64,000 bases of DNA from NCBI RefSeq assembly GCF_002940005.1, contig NZ_MDEF01000010.1; one strand, given 5' to 3'. Both the position numbers and the translations under genes were made by a program. This DNA is from Xanthomonas hortorum (GTDB lineage: Bacteria; Pseudomonadota; Gammaproteobacteria; Xanthomonadales; Xanthomonadaceae). Below, in pieces: positions 59,454 through 64,000 of the stretch (its first letter is position 1; every line of letters starts with the position of its first letter). The notes under the pieces are model-generated. The model worked only from the letters and a program-made list of their open reading frames with translations, was not told the origin of the DNA and did no database searches.

Positions 59454-62400
59454 ATGAAGATGAAGAAGGTGCTGCTGTCGTTGCTTGCGCTCTTGTTGCT
59501 GCTGATCGGTGTGGATGCGTTGGCGGTGAACCAGATCGAGACCCCGCGCATGCGCCGGTTCGGGCCGGTCGAAGGCCTGCCTTCGCGCATGGTGCTGGCC
59601 TTGGCGCAGGACCGGCAGGGTTATATTTGGGCGGCCACCAGCGACGGTCTGGCGCGCTATGACGGCATCGGCTTGCAGGTGTGGCGGCATGATCCGGCCG
59701 ATCCGCGATCGATTCCCGGCAACCAGGTGGAGACGCTGCTTGTCGATGATCGCGACCGGGTCTGGATCGGCGCCAATGGCTCGCCGGTGGGTATGCTGGA
59801 CGCAGGGCGCAAGGATTTCGCGCAGTTTCCGGAGATCACCGAAACCTGCGTAGGGCAGGTGTGGTCGTTGGCGCAGGCGCAAGGGGCGATCTGGATCGGC
59901 ACCAGCGATGGCGGCTTATGCCGCCGCGAAGAAAACGGCCGGGTCACCGCGTTCCGCGCAACGCCCGACGCGCCGGACGGTCTGCCCAGCGATACCATTC
60001 TGAGCATGGTGACCGACGCGCGCGGCCGGCTCTGGATTGCCACGGCCAGTGGTCTGGTGATGCGCGACGGCGAGCGCTTCGTGCGCATTGCGCCGACGCA
60101 ATTGAGCACGGCCGTGCTCAAGCTGAGCAAGGATCCCGACGGCACGCTGTGGGTAGGTAGCAGCAAGGGTTTGTACCGCGTGACAAATGAAGGTGTGCTG
60201 GAGCCGGCGCCCTGGGCCGGGTCGGCCGCCGTACGTGCCGGCACTGTGGTGCACGATGTCCATGGCGGTTACTGGGTCGGCGCAGCCGATGGTTTTTTTC
60301 GAGTAGCACCCGGCGAAACTGCGCTGCGAGTGATGGAAGGCGATCGTGGTAGTGGGTTTCTTACCGCGCACAGCGGTGTGCTCGATGTCATGCAGGACCG
60401 CCAGGGCGGCCTGTGGCTAGGGATGATCTCGCAAGGCATGGCGTACCTGCCGCCGGATTGGCAGCGCTTCTCGACATTCTTCGAAACACTGGGAAAACCT
60501 CTGGAAAGCCTGTATCTGGTGAACGTTGCCGCAGATGGTGAACGTTTTCTGGTGACCACGGGCGAGGGGGTGTATCGGGTCAGCGAAGACGGTGCAGTAG
60601 TGCCGGTGGTGCATAGCGATGCGCTGGGTGGCGGTTCGGTGCAATCGGTGCTGCCGGCAGGCGATGGCAATCTGTGGATCGCAATGCGCGAGGGCATCAC
60701 GCGCTATACCCCTGCCACGGGCGGGCGCCGCGACTTTCCTGTGGATGTCGGCACGCCCGATATCCACCGCGTGGAGCTGATGGCAGCCGGTATCGATGGC
60801 GAGTTCTGGCTATCGATCGTGCAGGGCGGCGTGCAGCGACGTGCGGCGGATGGACATGTGTTGGCGACATTCCGTTTCGGCACCGATCTGGGCATGGACG
60901 ACGACATGGTGCAGCAGCTGTTGGTGCGGCCGGATGGGAGTGCATGGGCGGCGACCGGCTATGGACTGTGGGTCTGGCAGGGCGAACGCTTTCGCAAGGT
61001 AATCGGCGATGGACATGAGGTCTATGCACTAGCTTTTGTATCGCCACACGAGTTCTGGGCGGGGCGCTCTGGCGCGTTGGAGCGCTACAGCTGGGATGGA
61101 TCGCAGGCGCGGCTACTGGAGCGCATCGGGCGCGCGCAGGGGATTCCGGCAACCGATATCCGTGGTTTGGCATTGGGCGGTACGGACACAGTGTGGGCCA
61201 CTACCTCACGTGGCCTGCTCGCCTATCGGCGCGGGCAGCCGCGGATCCACATGTTTGGCCAACGTGATGGCCTGCCGGACAGCGAATTTTCGATGCGTCC
61301 TCCAGTGACCGGCCCTAGCGGACAGGTGTTGGCGCTGACCACCAGCGGCATCGTGCTGTTCGACCCATCGCGGCCGTTTTCCGCTGCGCCATCGGCACGG
61401 CTGGTGATCGAATCGGTGCAGGTGCGCCGTAACGATGCCGAGCGCTCGCAGCCGGTCTCTCACAAGGTGCCGATGGTGCTGCAGGCGCGCGATCGCGATC
61501 TGCGTATCAGTGCGCGATTGCTGTCGTTCGTCGATCCAGCCTCTGCGCATTATCGTTACCGCATCGACGGCTACGACGAACGTTGGGTGGAGCAGGGCGC
61601 CGGCGGCGAACGTGTGATTTCGCGCTTGCCGCCCGGCGACTACCGCATCGAAGTGCAGGCGCGTGCCGGCGAGGGCGACTGGGTTGCTGCACCGACGTTG
61701 CAGCTGGAAGTGCGCCCGCCGTGGTGGCTGAGCACACCGGCGCAGCTGGTGGCCGCGTTGCTGTGCGTGTTGCTGTCATGCCTGGGTGTGTGGACCTGGC
61801 GGCGCCGGGTGCGACGCCAGCAGGAATGGGTGCTGGCACAACAACGCCAACAGCTTGCCGAGCAGGCCTCGGTGGCCAAATCGAACTTTCTTGCCAACCT
61901 GGGACATGAAGTACGCACGCCGATGACCGGTGTGCTCGGCATGAGCGAACTGCTGCTGGCCACGCCGCTGGATGCCAAGCAGCGCAGTCACGTCGACGCG
62001 ATCCGCAAGGCCGGCGCGCATCTGCTGCGGCTGGTCAACGATGCACTGGATCTGGCACGTATCGAAGCCGGCAAACTGGAGCTGGTGCAGCAACCGTTCG
62101 ACCCGGCGCAACTGACCCAGGAGCTGGCCGATTTCATGCATCCGATCAGCGAAGCGCGCGGATTGCGCTTTCACTATCGCAATCAATTGCCTGCGCAGTT
62201 GGTGGTGCTGGGCGACGCGACGCGGGTACGCCAGATCCTGATCAATCTGCTCGGCAATGCGATCAAGTTTTCCGAACGCGGCGAGGTCTCTCTCACGGTC
62301 AGTCAGCATGGCGAGGTGCTGCGTTTCAAGGTGCGCGATTCCGGGCCGGGCATCGGCCCGGAGCAGCAGAAGCGCTTGTTTCAGCGATTCGAACAAGCCG

Positions 62401-63014
62401 ATGGCGCGCGCACCAGCGCTCGCTACGGCGGCAGCGGGCTGGGGCTGGCGATCTGCCAGGAGCTCACCGTGGCGATGAAGGGCGCGATCCGCGTGCGCAG
62501 CAGGCTCGGCGTCGGCACCCAGTTCAGCGTGGACCTGCCGTTGCCGATCGACCGCTCCGGTGTGCGCATCGCTTCTGGCGAGCTGGGCGCGGTGGCCGGT
62601 GAGTCGTTGCGCATCTTGCTGGTGGAAGACGACCCGACCGTGGCCGAGGTGATCTCCGGCCTGCTGATGGGCCGCGGTCATCGCGTGGTGCATGCTGCGC
62701 ACGGGTTGGCGGCGCTGTCGGAGGCGGTCGATGGCGGTTTCGACATCGCGCTGCTGGATCTGGATCTCCCCGGCCTGGATGGATTTGCGCTGGCATCGCA
62801 ACTGCGCCGGCTCGGGCATGGGTTCCCACTGCTCGCGGTCACCGCGCGTGCCGACGGCGATGCGGAGCGGCAGGCGCAAGCCGCAGGTTTCGATGGATTC
62901 CTGCGCAAGCCGGTCACCGCCGATATGTTGATTGAGGCGATCGCGGCGGCGCGTAAAGCGCAGAGATCGCGCGCGCGATCGGACGATGGCGCAGCACTAG
63001 GAGTACCGATGTGA
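59454..63014 (+). CDS. Propeller-type hybrid histidine kinase (2)
   Basis: 1186-residue paralogue of the preceding kinase with the same order: signal peptide, Reg_prop beta-propellers (YIWAATSDGLARYDG, RVWIGANGSPVGML, TLWVGSSKGLYRV), Y_Y_Y domain, membrane helix at about 763-785, HisKA with His818 (NLGHEVRTPMTGV), HATPase_c (GSGLGLAICQEL) and a receiver with Asp1102 (LLDLDLPGLDG). The two proteins are closely similar throughout the cytoplasmic half, and less in the sensor half, as expected after tandem duplication with sensor divergence. The start at 59454 or 59442 are both preceded by fair ribosome sites (ggggac, aggtgg). Its stop overlaps a GTG that could start the third paralogue. Confidence 0.92.
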   Translation: MKMKKVLLSLLALLLLLIGVDALAVNQIETPRMRRFGPVEGLPSRMVLALAQDRQGYIWAATSDGLARYDGIGLQVWRHDPADPRSIPGNQVETLLVDDRDRVWIGANGSPVGMLDAGRKDFAQFPEITETCVGQVWSLAQAQGAIWIGTSDGGLCRREENGRVTAFRATPDAPDGLPSDTILSMVTDARGRLWIATASGLVMRDGERFVRIAPTQLSTAVLKLSKDPDGTLWVGSSKGLYRVTNEGVLEPAPWAGSAAVRAGTVVHDVHGGYWVGAADGFFRVAPGETALRVMEGDRGSGFLTAHSGVLDVMQDRQGGLWLGMISQGMAYLPPDWQRFSTFFETLGKPLESLYLVNVAADGERFLVTTGEGVYRVSEDGAVVPVVHSDALGGGSVQSVLPAGDGNLWIAMREGITRYTPATGGRRDFPVDVGTPDIHRVELMAAGIDGEFWLSIVQGGVQRRAADGHVLATFRFGTDLGMDDDMVQQLLVRPDGSAWAATGYGLWVWQGERFRKVIGDGHEVYALAFVSPHEFWAGRSGALERYSWDGSQARLLERIGRAQGIPATDIRGLALGGTDTVWATTSRGLLAYRRGQPRIHMFGQRDGLPDSEFSMRPPVTGPSGQVLALTTSGIVLFDPSRPFSAAPSARLVIESVQVRRNDAERSQPVSHKVPMVLQARDRDLRISARLLSFVDPASAHYRYRIDGYDERWVEQGAGGERVISRLPPGDYRIEVQARAGEGDWVAAPTLQLEVRPPWWLSTPAQLVAALLCVLLSCLGVWTWRRRVRRQQEWVLAQQRQQLAEQASVAKSNFLANLGHEVRTPMTGVLGMSELLLATPLDAKQRSHVDAIRKAGAHLLRLVNDALDLARIEAGKLELVQQPFDPAQLTQELADFMHPISEARGLRFHYRNQLPAQLVVLGDATRVRQILINLLGNAIKFSERGEVSLTVSQHGEVLRFKVRDSGPGIGPEQQKRLFQRFEQADGARTSARYGGSGLGLAICQELTVAMKGAIRVRSRLGVGTQFSVDLPLPIDRSGVRIASGELGAVAGESLRILLVEDDPTVAEVISGLLMGRGHRVVHAAHGLAALSEAVDGGFDIALLDLDLPGLDGFALASQLRRLGHGFPLLAVTARADGDAERQAQAAGFDGFLRKPVTADMLIEAIAAARKAQRSRARSDDGAALGVPM

Positions 63015-63073
63015 ACCGCAGCAGGCTTGCCCGTGTGTGGCGCGGCCCGCACTATGCGGAAAACTGCAGTGAA

Positions 63074-63961
63074 ATGTTCATGTTGCGCCAACGTCTTCTT
63101 CCCAATTTCCGACGGATTTTCGCCGGACTGTGTTTTTGGCTGCTGATCTCGGTCTTGCCTGCGCTCGCCTTCGCGAATGTGCCAATCACCCCGGTGCCTG
63201 TCCAGCTCACTGTGGCTGACGGCCTGCCTTCCAATACGATCAATGATTTTGCTGAAGACAAATACGGTTACCTGTGGCTGGCAAGTGCCGATGGTCTGGC
63301 CAGATTCGATGGGCGTAGTTACCGCATCTGGCGAATGGAGGAAGGGCTTACTGATAACTTTGTCTGGGCTGTCAGCGTAGATTCAAACGACGGGGTATGG
63401 GTTGGTTTTGAAAATGGTGGCGCAGGTTTACTAGACGCCAAGAAGCGCGCATTCAAGCCGCTGGAGGATTCGCGTTTTCCTGAGTTTACACGTAGCTCTG
63501 TATGGGCGATTGCACATACCCCTGATCATGATACTTGGTTCGGTACATCGAAGCACGGGCTTTATCGGCTGCGGCCAGATGGAACGATAGAGCACTTTAA
63601 GTTTGTAGAGGAAGATGATCATAGCTTGCCTGGCAACAGCGTCACCGCATTGCGTGTTACACCAGACGGAGCGTTGTGGGTCGGCGGCAACTCAGGTGTT
63701 GCACGCTGGACAGGAAGTAATTTTAAACGAGTGCTGTTGCCGGGTGATATTCAATCTTCAAATGGAATGCGGCTAGATTCTAGCGGGAATTTATGGGTCA
63801 CCAACGGCAATAACCATCTATACCGGCTCGACTCCAGTGGGAATTTTAAAGCGCAGCCTTGGCAGGAAAGTAAAGGTAAAAATCAGGTTATAGGTATGCT
63901 GTTGCGAGATCGTGCGGGACGCTATTGGTTGGATACTATGTCTGGCTTAGGGAAGGTCTGA
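63074..63961 (+). pseudogene. Third propeller sensor paralogue, truncated
   Basis: 296 codons encode a signal peptide followed by the first propeller repeats (YLWLASADGLARFDGRS, GVWVGFENGGAGLL, ALWVGGNSGVARWTG), similar to both preceding kinases, then TGA at 63959-63961. The kinase, membrane and receiver parts are missing. Its third-position GC is visibly lower than in its neighbours. Reading through the stop gives unrelated sequence, so a mobile-element junction or a frameshift is likely. The GTG at 63011 overlapping the previous stop would add 21 residues; I prefer the ATG at 63074 or 63080 because of the signal peptide. If the truncation is real and expressed, it would be a secreted propeller without a kinase. 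Confidence 0.7.
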
Positions 63962-64000
63962 ATAACGCGGCCTGAGAGCGCGGAATGTCGCGTCGTTGCG
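63962..64000. other. Possible mobile-element end
   Basis: After the premature stop the sequence reads gaataacgcggcctgag; with the preceding ggaaggtct it resembles the GGAAGGT-type terminal repeats of IS5-like elements known in Xanthomonas. The window ends here, so this cannot be confirmed. Confidence 0.3.

Overview
The window is bacterial chromosome of a plant-associated gammaproteobacterium, almost certainly Xanthomonas. The grounds are high GC with strong third-position bias, two large TonB-dependent receptors, an ordered plant N-glycan-degrading hydrolase cluster known from X. campestris, an S-box (SAM-I) riboswitch in front of metX-metB-hom, and many GTAGGAGCG-type hairpins and dispersed intergenic repeats. 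No rRNA, tRNA or CRISPR array was seen. The genus call is inference from content; no database search was possible.

Region by region. (1) 1-13578, minus strand: a TonB receptor, then alpha-fucosidase (GH29), GH18, beta-hexosaminidase (GH20), beta-mannosidase (GH2) and beta-xylosidase (GH3, cut by the window edge). The family order matches nixE-nixI of the X. campestris N-glycan locus, whose enzymes trim a plant N-glycan sequentially. A divergent glucokinase-type sugar kinase (14280-15296) follows, and the 701-bp spacer between it and the receptor carries two LacI-type palindromes resembling NagQ/GlcNAc operators. (2) 15.4-21.6 kb: rsmE-bioA overlap on the minus strand; nudE-cysQ-mazG-ynfA form a plus-strand chain of ATGA overlaps; then gcvT and gcvH, the latter ending in a strong terminator. 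(3) 22.1-23.7 kb: a long A-tract-rich intergenic region and a lysine/alanine-repeat histone H1-like gene. (4) 23.7-28.2 kb: a serine beta-lactamase-like hydrolase, an MFS-type carrier, about 1 kb of repeats, and a DUF1304 membrane protein. (5) 28.4-32.5 kb: an alpha/beta hydrolase-fadE operon divergent from a TetR regulator, with two matching palindromes between them. (6) 32.6-42.5 kb: a second TonB receptor, an uncharacterised secreted protein, hslO, mtgA, a GT2 glycosyltransferase overlapping a CBS protein, a repeat block, and an AsmA protein. (7) 42.5-49.5 kb: a haemolysin III/PAQR protein, prfC, an M23 peptidase, then the SAM-I riboswitch and overlapping metX-metB-hom. (8) 49.7-55.7 kb: a secreted alpha/beta hydrolase, sdaA, a glutaredoxin-like protein, a repeat block holding the only ambiguous base (52818), a cold-shock/membrane/Excalibur fusion, and a YceI-cytochrome b561-YceI operon. 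(9) 55.8-64 kb: two tandem ~1190-residue propeller hybrid histidine kinases and a third, AT-richer paralogue that stops after its sensor part.

The best-connected systems are the N-glycan/GlcNAc locus (uptake, stepwise deglycosylation, sugar phosphorylation, shared operators), the SAM-controlled methionine operon, and the TetR-controlled acyl-CoA dehydrogenase operon. The least understood parts are the sensor-kinase triplet with its truncated third member and the two interleaved families of intergenic repeats.
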